Shown piece after piece: positions 1 through 10,287 of a DNA stretch of 64,000 nucleotides (its first letter is position 1; each line of letters begins with the position of its first letter). The stretch spans positions 1-64,000 of the forward strand of contig ONGP01000017.1 of NCBI GenBank assembly GCA_900317405.1, given 5' to 3'. This stretch comes from an uncultured Prevotella sp. (GTDB lineage Bacteria; Bacteroidota; Bacteroidia; Bacteroidales; Bacteroidaceae). The notes under the pieces were generated by a model, which worked only from the letters and a program-made list of their open reading frames with translations, did not search any database and was not told the DNA's origin. Both the position numbers and the translations under genes were made by a program.

Positions 1-1341
1 GAGGACGTGACGATAGAAGCGGCTCATGTTCTTGATACCGAAGATACCGATAGAACCGAATGAGCGTGTAGCTACAGGAATAACCTCGCCCTGAGCGATG
101 TAAGCGCGGAGCTTGGTGTCGGCAGTAGACTGCAGACGATAAACTGTAGCCAGACCTGGCTGGATGTCACCCTCTAGGGTACCGTTAGTAACCTCAACAG
201 GCAGAGCGCGAGCCATAATGCGCTGGAAGCACATCTGGCAGTTGCAAACCTTGCTTGAAGCGGTGTTACCACAGTGGAAGCCCATGAAGATCTCCTTCTC
301 TGTGTATGTATCGCAAGCAAACTTCTTACCCTTGATGCTCTCCTCATACATATCTGTAGGTACGGTGTTGTTGATGTCGAGCAGTGTAACAGCATCCTCA
401 GAGATACATGTTCCGATGTACTCTGACAGTGCACCATAGATATCAACCTCGCAAGCTACGGGGATACCACGGCTTGTCAAGCGGCTGTTAACGTAGCAAG
501 GTACGAAACCGAACATGGTCTGGAATGCAGGCCAGCACTTGTTGGCCATAGCTACGAACTGGCGAGACCCCTTGTGACCCTCGATCCAGTCAGTAAGTGT
601 GAGCTCATACTGAGCGAGCTTAGGCAGAACTGAAGGAATCTTATTACCAGCACCCAGTTCCTTAGCCATATCAGCTACAACAGCGTCAATACGTGGGTCG
701 CCCTGATGCTTCTGGAAAGCCTCGAGCAGGTCGAGCTCTGAGTTCTCCTCGATTTCAACGTCGAGATCATAGAGAGCACGGATAGGAGCGTTACAAGCCA
801 GGAAGTTGTTTGGACGAGGACCGAAGCTGATGATCTTCAGGTTCTGCAGACCAACGATAGCACGAGCGATAGGCAGGAACTCGTGAATCATCTCAGCGCA
901 CTGAGCAGCGTCGCCAACGGGCTCCTCAGGGATGTAAGCGCGAGTCTTGCGCAGAGACAGAGCCTGGCTAGCGTTCAGCATACCGCAGTAAGCATCACCA
1001 CGACCGTCGATCAGGTCGTTCTGAGTCTCCTCAGCAGCAGCGCAGAACATTGTTGGACCCTGGAACCAGTCAGCAATCATAGTCTCTGAAATCTCAGGAC
1101 CAAAGTTGCCAAGGTATACGCAGAGGGCGTTACATCCAGCCTTCTTTACGTCCTCAAGAGCCTGCTGAGCGTGAATCTCACTCTCAACGATACAGATAGG
1201 ACACTCGTAGATGCCGTCCTTACCAAACTTCTTTTCATACTGGGCGATAACAGCCTTGCGGCGGTTTACTGCCAATGACTCAGGGAAACAGTCGCGAGAT
1301 ACAGCGACGATTCCAATCTTAATTTTAGGTACGTTGTTCAT
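1..1341 (-). CDS. L-fucose/L-arabinose isomerase family protein (3' end cut by window)
   Basis: The reading frame is open from an ATG at 1341 to the first base of the window, giving 447 residues without a stop; the C-terminus lies outside. The protein begins MNNVPKIKIGIVAVSRDCFP and contains LCVYLGNFGPEI, FGPRPNNF and a Cys-rich stretch (FHCGNTASSKVCNCQMC) typical of the fucose isomerase-like family (COG2407). Such enzymes interconvert aldose and ketose sugars in the cytoplasm with a divalent metal. Family members are usually around 470-490 residues, so only a few dozen residues are missing. The substrate cannot be told from sequence alone. A TATCTTTG-type -7 element lies at 1383-1391 on the minus strand, so the gene probably has its own promoter, divergent from the DUF3667 gene. 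Confidence 0.8.
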   Translation of the reverse strand, partial: MNNVPKIKIGIVAVSRDCFPESLAVNRRKAVIAQYEKKFGKDGIYECPICIVESEIHAQQALEDVKKAGCNALCVYLGNFGPEISETMIADWFQGPTMFCAAAEETQNDLIDGRGDAYCGMLNASQALSLRKTRAYIPEEPVGDAAQCAEMIHEFLPIARAIVGLQNLKIISFGPRPNNFLACNAPIRALYDLDVEIEENSELDLLEAFQKHQGDPRIDAVVADMAKELGAGNKIPSVLPKLAQYELTLTDWIEGHKGSRQFVAMANKCWPAFQTMFGFVPCYVNSRLTSRGIPVACEVDIYGALSEYIGTCISEDAVTLLDINNTVPTDMYEESIKGKKFACDTYTEKEIFMGFHCGNTASSKVCNCQMCFQRIMARALPVEVTNGTLEGDIQPGLATVYRLQSTADTKLRAYIAQGEVIPVATRSFGSIGIFGIKNMSRFYRHVL

Positions 1342-1464
1342 ATAAAAATGAGTTTATAAAGTAATGAATTTCGTTTCAAGCCACAAAGATATAACTTAAT
1401 CTCGAAATTACAAAGAAATTTAGAAAAAATAACAGCCAATGATACATTTATAATAGATTTTTGT

Positions 1465-1473
1465 TACCTTTGC
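1465..1473 (+). promoter_or_regulatory. Bacteroidales -7 promoter element for the DUF3667 gene
   Basis: TACCTTTGC matches the Bacteroidetes consensus TAnnTTTG exactly. The ATG of the next gene starts only 8 bases after the box, which would leave almost no 5' untranslated leader. Confidence 0.7.
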
Positions 1474-1480
1474 CGGCGTT

Positions 1481-2500
1481 ATGGAGCAAAAAGAGATACT
1501 TAGAGAGAAATACGAAAGTTTTCGTGAGTGGCAGGTTAAGCCCCACGAAGTGGCACCACTCGTCAACGACAAGCACGAATGTGCCACATGTCATACAGAG
1601 TATCAAGGCAACTACTGTCCACGATGCGGACAGAAGGCAATAGTAGGAAGATATTCGTTTAAACAGGCCTTTCTGCTGTTTCTGGATGTATGGGGACTTG
1701 GCAATCGTGGTATGTTCCGCACCATCCGCGACCTGTTGCTGCGTCCTGGCTATATGATTCGCGACTATCTGAGTGGCATGCAGATGGCATATTTCCCTCC
1801 TTTCAAGATGTTCTTCCTGGTGGTAGCTCTGTCTGTGTTTGTAGAGTCTGGATTCAATATTAAAAATCTTAATACTATAAAAGTTGGTAAGGAAACTGCT
1901 GCTAATAATATTAAAAAAGGGTTAGATGATGATTTTAAAGGCAAAGAGCTGGAAGCATCGATGGCAGATTCTATAGCTGCTATAAAGGATTCTATCGCTG
2001 AGAAAACAGATACGTTGAACAATGATGCTGTTATGAAAATAAACGGAGTAGATGTATCTGCTGAAAATGTATCAAACATATTGAAAAATATAGAACATTT
2101 AGTAGATAAATTAACCGAATGGATTGCGGATAATGAAACTATCTTCCAGTTCCTTTGGCTCATGGTGCTTTCTTGGCCTTTATACAGGTTTTTCCGTCAT
2201 AATCCCAAAATACCAGACATGCGCTTTTCAGAATTCTTTGTGTCGATAGTTTATATTACAAATATGAAGACAATCATCGACATAATAGGAGCATTCTTTA
2301 TGCCTGGAACTTCTATGATTAAGACGATGGCTATTGTACTCTGTATCGTACCACTGAAACAACTTACGGGCTATAGCTACAAACAAATACTGCTGAAGTT
2401 GATTGGAGCAATGTGTCTGCTAGTGATTATGGCCTTAATACTGGCAATAATAGTGGCCGCTTTTGGATATTTGGCCTATATTATGATGGATTGGAAGTAA
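1481..2500 (+). CDS. DUF3667 family membrane protein with N-terminal zinc ribbon
   Basis: This 339-residue protein has an N-terminal zinc ribbon (CATC at about residues 36-39, then CPRC at about 47-50 followed by GQK). It continues with the FRTIRDLLLRPGYMIRDYL signature of the DUF3667 family. A hydrophobic segment lies around residues 100-120. A charged, probably extracytoplasmic or coiled region follows at roughly 125-215, then several hydrophobic segments to the C-terminus. The function of DUF3667 proteins is not established; they are common membrane proteins in Bacteroidetes. The ATG was chosen because it directly follows a strong -7 box. It stands alone, ahead of leuS, which has its own promoter. 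Confidence 0.8.
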   Translation: MEQKEILREKYESFREWQVKPHEVAPLVNDKHECATCHTEYQGNYCPRCGQKAIVGRYSFKQAFLLFLDVWGLGNRGMFRTIRDLLLRPGYMIRDYLSGMQMAYFPPFKMFFLVVALSVFVESGFNIKNLNTIKVGKETAANNIKKGLDDDFKGKELEASMADSIAAIKDSIAEKTDTLNNDAVMKINGVDVSAENVSNILKNIEHLVDKLTEWIADNETIFQFLWLMVLSWPLYRFFRHNPKIPDMRFSEFFVSIVYITNMKTIIDIIGAFFMPGTSMIKTMAIVLCIVPLKQLTGYSYKQILLKLIGAMCLLVIMALILAIIVAAFGYLAYIMMDWK

Positions 2501-2539
2501 TTTTTCGCTTTTCTTCTTGGTGTTCTGCTTAGTAATTTG

Positions 2540-2548
2540 TATCTTTGC
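2540..2548 (+). promoter_or_regulatory. -7 promoter element for leuS
   Basis: TATCTTTGC fits TAnnTTTGC, with a TTGG at 2517-2520 at -33 distance (19-bp spacing). The leader to the leuS ATG is about 40 bases. Confidence 0.7.
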
Positions 2549-2592
2549 ACCCGCATTTATAATGTACGGAAACAAAAATATATAAAGATACA

Positions 2593-5409
2593 ATGGATTA
2601 CAATTTCAGAGACATCGAACAGAAATGGCAGAAGCGATGGGTAGAGAATGGTACCTATCGCGTGGTTGAGGACAAAAACAAGAAGAAGTTCTATGTGCTC
2701 AACATGTTCCCTTATCCATCAGGAGCAGGTCTTCACGTTGGTCACCCACTTGGCTATATCGCCAGTGATATCTATGCCCGCTACAAGCGTCAGCAGGGAT
2801 ACAACGTGCTGAACCCAATGGGATATGATGCATACGGACTGCCCGCAGAGCAGTATGCCATCCAGACAGGTCAGCACCCTGAAAAGACTACCTTCGAGAA
2901 TATCAACCGCTATCGCTCGCAGTTGGATAAGATTGGTTTCTGTTTTGATTGGGAGCGCGAGGTTCGTACTTGCGATCCTATCTACTACAAGTGGACTCAG
3001 TGGGCATTCCAGCGTATGTTTAAGAGCTACTTCTCTACCGCTTCGCACAAGGCTCAGCCAACTATTAAGCTGATTGAGCACTTCGAACTGATGGGTACTG
3101 AAGACTGTCACGCTCTGGGTACTGAGGAGCTGCACTTTACTGCTGCTGAATGGAACGCATTCTCAGAGAAGAAGAAGCAGGAGGTGCTGATGAACTATCG
3201 TATAGCCTATCTGGCCGACACAATGGTGAACTGGTGTCCAAAGCTTGGAACTGTATTGGCCAACGATGAGGTAGTAGACGGTGTCAGTGTTCGTGGAGGC
3301 TATCCTGTAGTACAGAAGAAGATGCGCCAGTGGTGTCTGCGTGTATCGGCTTATGCTCAGCGACTACTCGACGGACTTGAGGATATCGACTGGACCGACT
3401 CTCTGAAGGAAACCCAGCGCAACTGGATAGGTCGCAGTGAGGGTACAGAGGTTGAATTCAATGTAGCCGACTCAGATAAGCACTTCACCATCTTCACCAC
3501 TCGTGCTGATACAATGTTTGGTGTAACATTCATGGTACTGGCTCCTGAGAGCGACTTAGTAGCAGAACTGACTACTCCTGAGCAGAAGGCTGAAGTAGAT
3601 AAGTATCTGGACTACGTAAAGAAGCGCACAGAGCGCGATCGCCAGATGGACCACAAGGTAACAGGTGTGTTCTCTGGTAGCTATGCTATCAATCCATTTA
3701 CAGACGAGAAAATACCCATCTGGATTGCAGAATATGTATTGGCTGGCTATGGTACTGGTGCCATCATGGCTGTACCTGCTCACGATAGTCGTGACTATGC
3801 ATTTGCCAAGCACTTTAACTTGCCTATTATCCCACTGATTGAGGGTGCTGATGTTTCAGAAGAGAGCTACGATGCCAAGGAGGGTATTGTCTGCAACTCT
3901 TCATCGGCTAAGTTCAGCCTGAATGGTCTGACCGTTAAGGAGGCCATCGCCGCAACCAAGAAATACGTAACCGAGCAGGGCTTGGGTCGTGTAAAGGTGA
4001 ACTACCGTCTGCGCGATGCTATCTTCTCTCGTCAGAGATATTGGGGTGAGCCATTCCCAGTTTACTATAAGGACGACATGCCTTATATGATTCCAAAAGA
4101 GTGTCTGCCTCTGGAACTGCCTGAAATTGACGAGTACAAACCAACAGAGACAGGCGAGCCACCATTGGGTCGTGCCAAGATGTGGGCTTGGGATACTAAG
4201 ACTGATAAGGTAGTATCAAAGGACGAAATAGACAACAAGACAGTATTCCCACTCGAGCTAAACACAATGCCAGGTTTTGCTGGTTCATCAGCTTACTATC
4301 TGCGCTATATGGACCCAAAGAACGAGAAGGCACTTGTTAGCAAGGATGTAGACGAGTACTGGCGTAATGTAGACCTCTACGTAGGTGGTACTGAGCACGC
4401 TACTGGTCACCTTATCTACTCTCGATTCTGGAATAAGTTCCTCTTCGACTCAGGTTACAGCTGCGAGGATGAGCCATTCAAGAAGCTGGTTAACCAGGGT
4501 ATGATTCAGGGTCGCTCTAACTTCGTATATCGTATCGAGGACGAGGGTGCTGACAAGGGTAAGTTCGTTAGCTTCGGTCTGAAGGATAAGTATACTGTTA
4601 CACCTATCCACGTAGATGTAAACATTGTATCGGCTGATATCCTGGACGTTGAGGCATTCAAGGCTTGGCGCCCTGAATATAACAACGCAGAGTTCATACT
4701 TGAGAACGGTCAGTACAAATGCGGATGGGCTATCGAAAAAATGTCGAAGTCGATGTTCAACGTGGTTAATCCAGATATGATCGTGGAGAAATATGGTGCC
4801 GACACACTGCGTCTCTATGAGATGTTCCTGGGTCCTGTTGAGCAGAGTAAGCCTTGGGATACCAATGGTATCGACGGTTGCCATCGCTTCCTGAAGAAGT
4901 TCTGGAACCTCTTCCAGAATGGATTCGAGGGTGAGCCAACTCCAGAGAACCTGAAGAGCGTACACAAGCTTATCAAGAAGGTATCAACAGATATCGAGAC
5001 ATTCAGCTACAACACTTCTATCTCTGCATTTATGATCTGCGTGAACGAACTTGGCCAGCAGAAGTGCAAGAACAAGGAGATGCTGAAGACACTCGTAATC
5101 CTTATTGCTCCATTTGCTCCTCATATCGCTGAAGAGCTTTGGGAGATGCTGGGCGAGCAGGGTAGTGTATGCGACTCAGAGTGGCCAAAGTGGGATGAAA
5201 AGTATCTGGTAGAGAGCGAGGCCAAGCTTGGTGTTGCCTTCAACGGTAAGACTCGCTTTGATATGACATTCCCAGCTGATGCCGACAACAAGACCATCGA
5301 GGATGCTGTACTGGCCGACGAACGAGCCAAGAAGTATATCGAAGGTTTCCAGGTAGCAAAGGTTATCATCGTCCCTAAGCGTATGGTGAACATTGTGCTG
5401 AAAAAGTAA
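2593..5409 (+). CDS. leuS: Leucyl-tRNA synthetase
   Basis: This class Ia aminoacyl-tRNA synthetase charges tRNA-Leu in the cytoplasm. The HIGH motif appears as HVGH at residues 48-51 and KMSKS at 716-720. The editing (CP1) domain lies between them and includes [13 protein letters not shown] and the AVPAHDSRD stretch. The C-terminal anticodon-binding domain contains [13 protein letters not shown]. The length of 938 residues is normal for Bacteroidetes LeuRS. The stop is followed after one base by the next ATG, so leuS and the YitT-RdgB gene are probably co-transcribed. Confidence 0.98.
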   Translation: MDYNFRDIEQKWQKRWVENGTYRVVEDKNKKKFYVLNMFPYPSGAGLHVGHPLGYIASDIYARYKRQQGYNVLNPMGYDAYGLPAEQYAIQTGQHPEKTTFENINRYRSQLDKIGFCFDWEREVRTCDPIYYKWTQWAFQRMFKSYFSTASHKAQPTIKLIEHFELMGTEDCHALGTEELHFTAAEWNAFSEKKKQEVLMNYRIAYLADTMVNWCPKLGTVLANDEVVDGVSVRGGYPVVQKKMRQWCLRVSAYAQRLLDGLEDIDWTDSLKETQRNWIGRSEGTEVEFNVADSDKHFTIFTTRADTMFGVTFMVLAPESDLVAELTTPEQKAEVDKYLDYVKKRTERDRQMDHKVTGVFSGSYAINPFTDEKIPIWIAEYVLAGYGTGAIMAVPAHDSRDYAFAKHFNLPIIPLIEGADVSEESYDAKEGIVCNSSSAKFSLNGLTVKEAIAATKKYVTEQGLGRVKVNYRLRDAIFSRQRYWGEPFPVYYKDDMPYMIPKECLPLELPEIDEYKPTETGEPPLGRAKMWAWDTKTDKVVSKDEIDNKTVFPLELNTMPGFAGSSAYYLRYMDPKNEKALVSKDVDEYWRNVDLYVGGTEHATGHLIYSRFWNKFLFDSGYSCEDEPFKKLVNQGMIQGRSNFVYRIEDEGADKGKFVSFGLKDKYTVTPIHVDVNIVSADILDVEAFKAWRPEYNNAEFILENGQYKCGWAIEKMSKSMFNVVNPDMIVEKYGADTLRLYEMFLGPVEQSKPWDTNGIDGCHRFLKKFWNLFQNGFEGEPTPENLKSVHKLIKKVSTDIETFSYNTSISAFMICVNELGQQKCKNKEMLKTLVILIAPFAPHIAEELWEMLGEQGSVCDSEWPKWDEKYLVESEAKLGVAFNGKTRFDMTFPADADNKTIEDAVLADERAKKYIEGFQVAKVIIVPKRMVNIVLKK

Positions 5410-5410
5410 A

Positions 5411-6925
5411 ATGACAATTGATCATAAGATGATTTGGAACGAGGTCAAGGACTATATGTTTATAGCCCTTGGCCTGCTTCTTTATACTATCGCCTTCACT
5501 GTATTCCTGATGCCATATCAGATAGTGGCTGGAGGTGTAACAGGTTTATCAGCTATTATTTACTACGCCACAGGTTTCCACCTTGAGAATACGTATATCA
5601 TTATCAATGGTATACTGCTTGTGGTAGCCCTGAAGATTCTTGGCTATAAGTTCCTGATGAAGACCATCTTTGCAATCTTCACACTATACTTTATGCTGAG
5701 GTTTGCCCAGGAGATTATTCCTAAACAGGACAATGGATTGCCATTTAAACTGATGGGCGAGGGACAGGACTTTATGTCGATGATTATAGGATGCGTAATC
5801 ACTGGTATAGCCCTGGCCACAGTATTCCTGCACAACGGATCGACAGGTGGAACTGATATCATTGCAGCATCAGTAAACAAGTATCATAACGTATCGCTTG
5901 GTTCTGTGCTGATAGCAGCCGATTTCTGCATCATTGGTTCGTGTATGTTCTTCCCACAGTTTGGTACATACTTGGAGCGAGCCCACAAGGTGATGTTTGG
6001 TTTCTGCGTGATGGCAATGGAAAACTATGTACTTGACTATGTGATGAATGCTCGCAGACAATCGGTACAATTCTTTATCTTCACGCGCAAATGGCAGGAG
6101 ATGGCCAACGCTATCGGTACACAGATGGAGCATGGTGTAACAATTCTAGATGGTCATGGATGGTATACAGGTAAGGAAATGAAAGTGCTCTGTATCCTGG
6201 CCAAGAAGAATGAGAGCGTAAATATGTTCCGCCTAATCAAAATGATCGACCCTAACGCCTTTGTTTCACAGTCGAGTGTTATCGGAGTATATGGCGAAGG
6301 ATTCGACGAGATGAAGGTTAAGGTTAAAAAGGTAGAAGATAAAAAGATGAAAATAGTATTTGCCACAAACAACCTGAATAAACTGAGCGAGGTTAAGAAG
6401 ATACTTGGCAACAAGTTTCAGGTAATGTCGCTCGCAGAAATTGGTTGCCATGATGATATACCTGAAAAGGGTCAGACACTGAAAGACAATGCTCTGATAA
6501 AAGCCCAGTGGGTATATGACAAGTATCACGTAAACTGCTTTGCAGATGATACTGGTCTTGAGGTTGATGCACTAGGAGGAGCACCAGGCGTATACAGTGC
6601 AAGATATGCCGGCGGCGAAGGACACGACTCAGAGGCAAACATGAAAAAGCTGCTTGCAGAACTTGAGAACAACGATAATCGAAAAGCCCGTTTCCGCACT
6701 GTAATCGCACTGATTATCGACGGAAAGGTAACAACCTTCGATGGTATAGTAAATGGATCGATAACAGAAGGAAAGCGTGGTGGTGAAGGATTTGGATATG
6801 ATCCAATATTCATGCCAGAAGGATTTAATAAGACTTTTGCTGAACTTGGATTAAATATAAAAAATAATATAAGTCATAGAGCTAAGGCAGTTCAGAAGCT
6901 TGCTGATTATCTATTAAAGATGTAA
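5411..6925 (+). CDS. YitT-family membrane protein fused in frame to RdgB/HAM1 pyrophosphatase
   Basis: One 504-residue frame carries two proteins that are normally separate. Residues 1 to about 200 are a YitT (DUF161) membrane domain with several hydrophobic segments and the [11 protein letters not shown] and [12 protein letters not shown] motifs. Residues about 215-305 are the YitT C-terminal DUF2179 domain. From residue 313 (ATG at 6347) a complete RdgB-type nucleotide pyrophosphatase follows, with its start [37 protein letters not shown] and the SHRAKA tail. RdgB hydrolyses dITP, XTP and similar bases to keep them out of DNA. The internal ATG at 6347 could also start a free 192-residue RdgB. 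The join is a short charged linker with no stop codon. Confidence 0.9.
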   Translation: MTIDHKMIWNEVKDYMFIALGLLLYTIAFTVFLMPYQIVAGGVTGLSAIIYYATGFHLENTYIIINGILLVVALKILGYKFLMKTIFAIFTLYFMLRFAQEIIPKQDNGLPFKLMGEGQDFMSMIIGCVITGIALATVFLHNGSTGGTDIIAASVNKYHNVSLGSVLIAADFCIIGSCMFFPQFGTYLERAHKVMFGFCVMAMENYVLDYVMNARRQSVQFFIFTRKWQEMANAIGTQMEHGVTILDGHGWYTGKEMKVLCILAKKNESVNMFRLIKMIDPNAFVSQSSVIGVYGEGFDEMKVKVKKVEDKKMKIVFATNNLNKLSEVKKILGNKFQVMSLAEIGCHDDIPEKGQTLKDNALIKAQWVYDKYHVNCFADDTGLEVDALGGAPGVYSARYAGGEGHDSEANMKKLLAELENNDNRKARFRTVIALIIDGKVTTFDGIVNGSITEGKRGGEGFGYDPIFMPEGFNKTFAELGLNIKNNISHRAKAVQKLADYLLKM

Positions 6926-6926
6926 T

Positions 6927-8837
6927 ATGAAGAAGTTGTTAGCCATAGTACTGTCACTATGCTATTGCGTCATAGCAATGGCACAAGTAGGTACATGGCG
7001 CAACTACTTGGCTTACCATGACGTTCAAAATATCTGTAAGGCCGACAATAATCTCTTTGTATTAGCCTCAAACGGCTTATATCTGTATAATCTAAGCGAT
7101 CAGAGTATCACAACTTACGACAAAGTAAATGGCCTAAGCGATACTCACATCACACACATTGCATGGAGTAACCAAGCAAAAAAGCTAATTATAGTTTACG
7201 AAAACGCAAACATCGACTTAATAGATACCAATGGTAATGTTACCAATATTTCTGCCCTTTATAGCAAAGCTATGACAGAAGATAAAACAGTTAGTAGTAT
7301 TACTATTGAAGGGATTTATGCATGGTTACAATGTACTTTTGGTTATGTAAAAGTTAATCTACAAAAAGCAGAAATAACAGAAACTTATACTAAGAATAAT
7401 CCAAATTACCCAACAAGTTTACCTGATAACGACGAATACAAAGATTTAGAAGCTAATATCTCACTTGTATCAACTCTAAATCCTGATGGACCTAAGTATA
7501 ATAATTTCTATGAATCAAAATTCTATAATGGAAAGTTATATACTACAGGAGGGTTCTTCCTATCTGCATTCCCAGACGAATTAAAACCAGGAACCATACA
7601 GATTTTCGATGAGAATAACTGGTATATTTTTGAAGATGAACTTGAAAATAAAACTGGTTACAGATACGTAGACATTAATTGTTTGGATATTGATCCAAAC
7701 GACGAGGAACATGTATTTGCAGGTGGAAGATGCGGATTATACGAATTTGAAAATGGAAAACTTATAAACTACTATAATAAGGATAATAGTCCTCTGGGTG
7801 GAGCATATAGTGGTGGCAAAGAATTAGGTAATGACTATGTACTTGTGCATAGTATTAAGTTTGATAAAGAAGGTAACCTTTGGGTTCTTAATAGCAGAAC
7901 TAAAGATGTTAATCTGCTGAAATTAACCAAAGAAAAAAAATGGGAGAACCATTTTCAAAAGCAATTAGCAGAGGATAACGGACTGGGATTGCCTGGTTTA
8001 CGTAATTTCTTCTATAATAAGAAAGGACTACTTTGTTTTGTCAATACGTCTTCACATAATCCATTCTTTGCTACATATAATCCATCTACTGATAAAATGG
8101 TTATTCAAAATAAGCATATTAATCAGGATGGTACACCATATACCATATATTATGTAAATTGTGCCAGTGAAGATTTGGAGGGTAATATTTGGTTGGGCAC
8201 TGACCAAGGTTTATTCTATTTAGATAAAGATGAATTAGAACAAGAAAACGCAACTTTCTATCAAGTAAAGGTTCCTAGAAATGACGGAACAAACTATGCC
8301 GACTACCTGTTATCAGGTATTAATATTACTAATATTACTATAGATGGAGGAAATAGAAAATGGATTTCTACTTCTAGTTCTGGTGTTTTCCTTATTAGTG
8401 CTGATAATATGGAGCAAATCCATAATTTTAAGGAAGATAATTCATTTATTCTTTCAAATAATATTTACTCTACAGCTATTAATCCTACAAACGGAAGAGT
8501 TTACATCCTTACAAATAAAGGACTTTGCTCATATGATAGTAATGCAACACAAGCTTCGGATGAGATGACCAAAGATAATGTTTATGCTTATCCGAATCCT
8601 GTAACATCCGATTATACAGGTCTGATAAATATCGTTGGACTTAGTTATGATGCAGACGTAAAAATAACTACTTCGAATGGTGTTGTGGTGGCTGAAGGAC
8701 GAAGTAATGGAGGTTCTTTTACATGGAATGGAATGGATAAAAATGGTAAACGCGTAGCTTCTGGTATTTATATGGTTATTACTGCCACCAATGATGGCAA
8801 AAAAGGTACAGTCTGCAAAATTGCTGTTATCAGATGA
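6927..8837 (+). CDS. porZ: PorZ-like beta-propeller protein with T9SS-type C-terminal domain
   Basis: The 636-residue protein starts with a signal peptide (MKKLLAIVLSLCYCVIAMAQ). The VGTWRNYLAYHDVQNI opening and repeated propeller blades (for example GNIWLGTDQGLFYLD and GNRKWISTSSSGVFLIS) follow. From about residue 560 there is a T9SS-style C-terminal domain (YAYPNPV, then SGIYMV). This layout matches PorZ, a surface component of type IX secretion that handles anionic LPS delivery in Porphyromonas gingivalis; that protein is longer (about 780 residues). The PorZ assignment is inference from layout and N-terminus. The next gene overlaps its stop by four bases (ATGA). Base composition is clearly more AT-rich than leuS. 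Confidence 0.75.
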   Translation: MKKLLAIVLSLCYCVIAMAQVGTWRNYLAYHDVQNICKADNNLFVLASNGLYLYNLSDQSITTYDKVNGLSDTHITHIAWSNQAKKLIIVYENANIDLIDTNGNVTNISALYSKAMTEDKTVSSITIEGIYAWLQCTFGYVKVNLQKAEITETYTKNNPNYPTSLPDNDEYKDLEANISLVSTLNPDGPKYNNFYESKFYNGKLYTTGGFFLSAFPDELKPGTIQIFDENNWYIFEDELENKTGYRYVDINCLDIDPNDEEHVFAGGRCGLYEFENGKLINYYNKDNSPLGGAYSGGKELGNDYVLVHSIKFDKEGNLWVLNSRTKDVNLLKLTKEKKWENHFQKQLAEDNGLGLPGLRNFFYNKKGLLCFVNTSSHNPFFATYNPSTDKMVIQNKHINQDGTPYTIYYVNCASEDLEGNIWLGTDQGLFYLDKDELEQENATFYQVKVPRNDGTNYADYLLSGINITNITIDGGNRKWISTSSSGVFLISADNMEQIHNFKEDNSFILSNNIYSTAINPTNGRVYILTNKGLCSYDSNATQASDEMTKDNVYAYPNPVTSDYTGLINIVGLSYDADVKITTSNGVVVAEGRSNGGSFTWNGMDKNGKRVASGIYMVITATNDGKKGTVCKIAVIR

Positions 8838-10255
8838 AAAGGAAACTTATCTTATTGATTTTCATTCTATTCTGTATAAATGAGGTAATTGCTCAAAATA
8901 CTGATTTCAGCCAAGAAAACATAGACAAAATTGGCTTAAAAGTAATACATATAGAAACAGAAAATAATGAAGAACCTGAATGTGAATTTGCAGAAGCACC
9001 TGAAGGATGTATGGGTATGACATCTATAAATGCTAAAAAGGTAAAATGTAGGATTTATATTACTCTAAAAGGAGATACTCTATATGATAGTGGAATGTTT
9101 GAAAAGAACCAAAGTGGCGCCACTATTAAAATCAATGGTAATACAAGTGCCTATTTCGCTATACCTGGAAACTATCCATATAAAATAAAACTCCAGAAAA
9201 AAGCAGACCTCTTAAACAGAAACAACGAACGGTTTGATGATAAGGAGTGGCGACTCATCAATGATGGTTATACATTAAACACTATCATAGGTATTAAAAT
9301 AAGCGAATTACTACAGTTTTCATGGACACCAGCTTATACACCATGCAATGTGTTTATTAATGGAGACTATAGAGGATGTTATCTACTTATAGAATCAGTA
9401 AAACGTAATAAGGACTGTAGAATAAATGTTGATAAGACATCTGGTTATATCGTTGAAAGAGATCCATATTGGTGGAAAGAAAACAGATTCTTTACCACAA
9501 ATTATTTTGCATCATCAAAAGGTTATCGTTGGACTTGGAAATATCCTGATGAAGATGATGTTTTGCTTGAACAGGAAGACTATATAACCCAATTTATAAA
9601 TGATACTGAACAAAGCATACTAAACGGAACATATTCAAATTATATTGATATCAAGTCTTTTGCCAAGTGGATACTTGCTCACGATATATTAGGCAGTAAG
9701 GATTCTGGAGGCACAAACTTATATGTTGCCAAATATGATGATACACCAAATAGTCTGTTGGAAATGCCAGTATTATGGGATTTTGATTCTAACTTTAGGA
9801 TGGAACCAGGAGAATTCTCAAAATGCCATAATAATGCGGGCGACTTCTACTTCTATAACCTCTTCAATAATACAAACAATTCATTTACAAGTAAATATAA
9901 AGAGCTATGGCTGCAAATTAAGCCCACATTATTAAGCACTATCACTCAATATATACTATCAATAACTGATAGTGAGTATGGTAGAGCATTAGAATCATCA
10001 AGGATGCTTCACTACAACAGATGGGGATATACACCATATGAAACTATTGGTGAATTAGCACAAGAAGCTATAAATTGGTTTAATAATCACTTAGATAAAC
10101 TTGATGTAAATATAAATAAATTAGCCGACAATACAAGTATTAGTGCTATAAAAACAAAAGAAAAATATGATGTATACAATTTGTTAGGAAATAAAGTATA
10201 TAAACCTAAAAAAGGAATATACATAAAGAATAAGAGAAAAATAATATACCATTAA
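8834..10255 (+). CDS. CotH kinase family protein, secreted
   Basis: The 473-residue protein has a signal peptide ending near residue 20. The CotH fold is shown by GCYLLIESVKRN (about residues 181-192) and the acidic VLWDFDSNF motif near residue 315. CotH proteins are atypical kinases known from spore coats and are also common as secreted proteins of unknown substrate in Bacteroidetes. The last 30 residues (VYNLLGNKVYKPKKGIYI) resemble a type A T9SS sorting tail, so the protein may be exported by the system its upstream neighbour belongs to. The start overlaps the PorZ-like stop by ATGA, indicating translational coupling. Composition is AT-rich. Confidence 0.82.
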   Translation: MKRKLILLIFILFCINEVIAQNTDFSQENIDKIGLKVIHIETENNEEPECEFAEAPEGCMGMTSINAKKVKCRIYITLKGDTLYDSGMFEKNQSGATIKINGNTSAYFAIPGNYPYKIKLQKKADLLNRNNERFDDKEWRLINDGYTLNTIIGIKISELLQFSWTPAYTPCNVFINGDYRGCYLLIESVKRNKDCRINVDKTSGYIVERDPYWWKENRFFTTNYFASSKGYRWTWKYPDEDDVLLEQEDYITQFINDTEQSILNGTYSNYIDIKSFAKWILAHDILGSKDSGGTNLYVAKYDDTPNSLLEMPVLWDFDSNFRMEPGEFSKCHNNAGDFYFYNLFNNTNNSFTSKYKELWLQIKPTLLSTITQYILSITDSEYGRALESSRMLHYNRWGYTPYETIGELAQEAINWFNNHLDKLDVNINKLADNTSISAIKTKEKYDVYNLLGNKVYKPKKGIYIKNKRKIIYH

Positions 10256-10287
10256 TACTTTATTTACTAACTATCGAATAACTTTAA

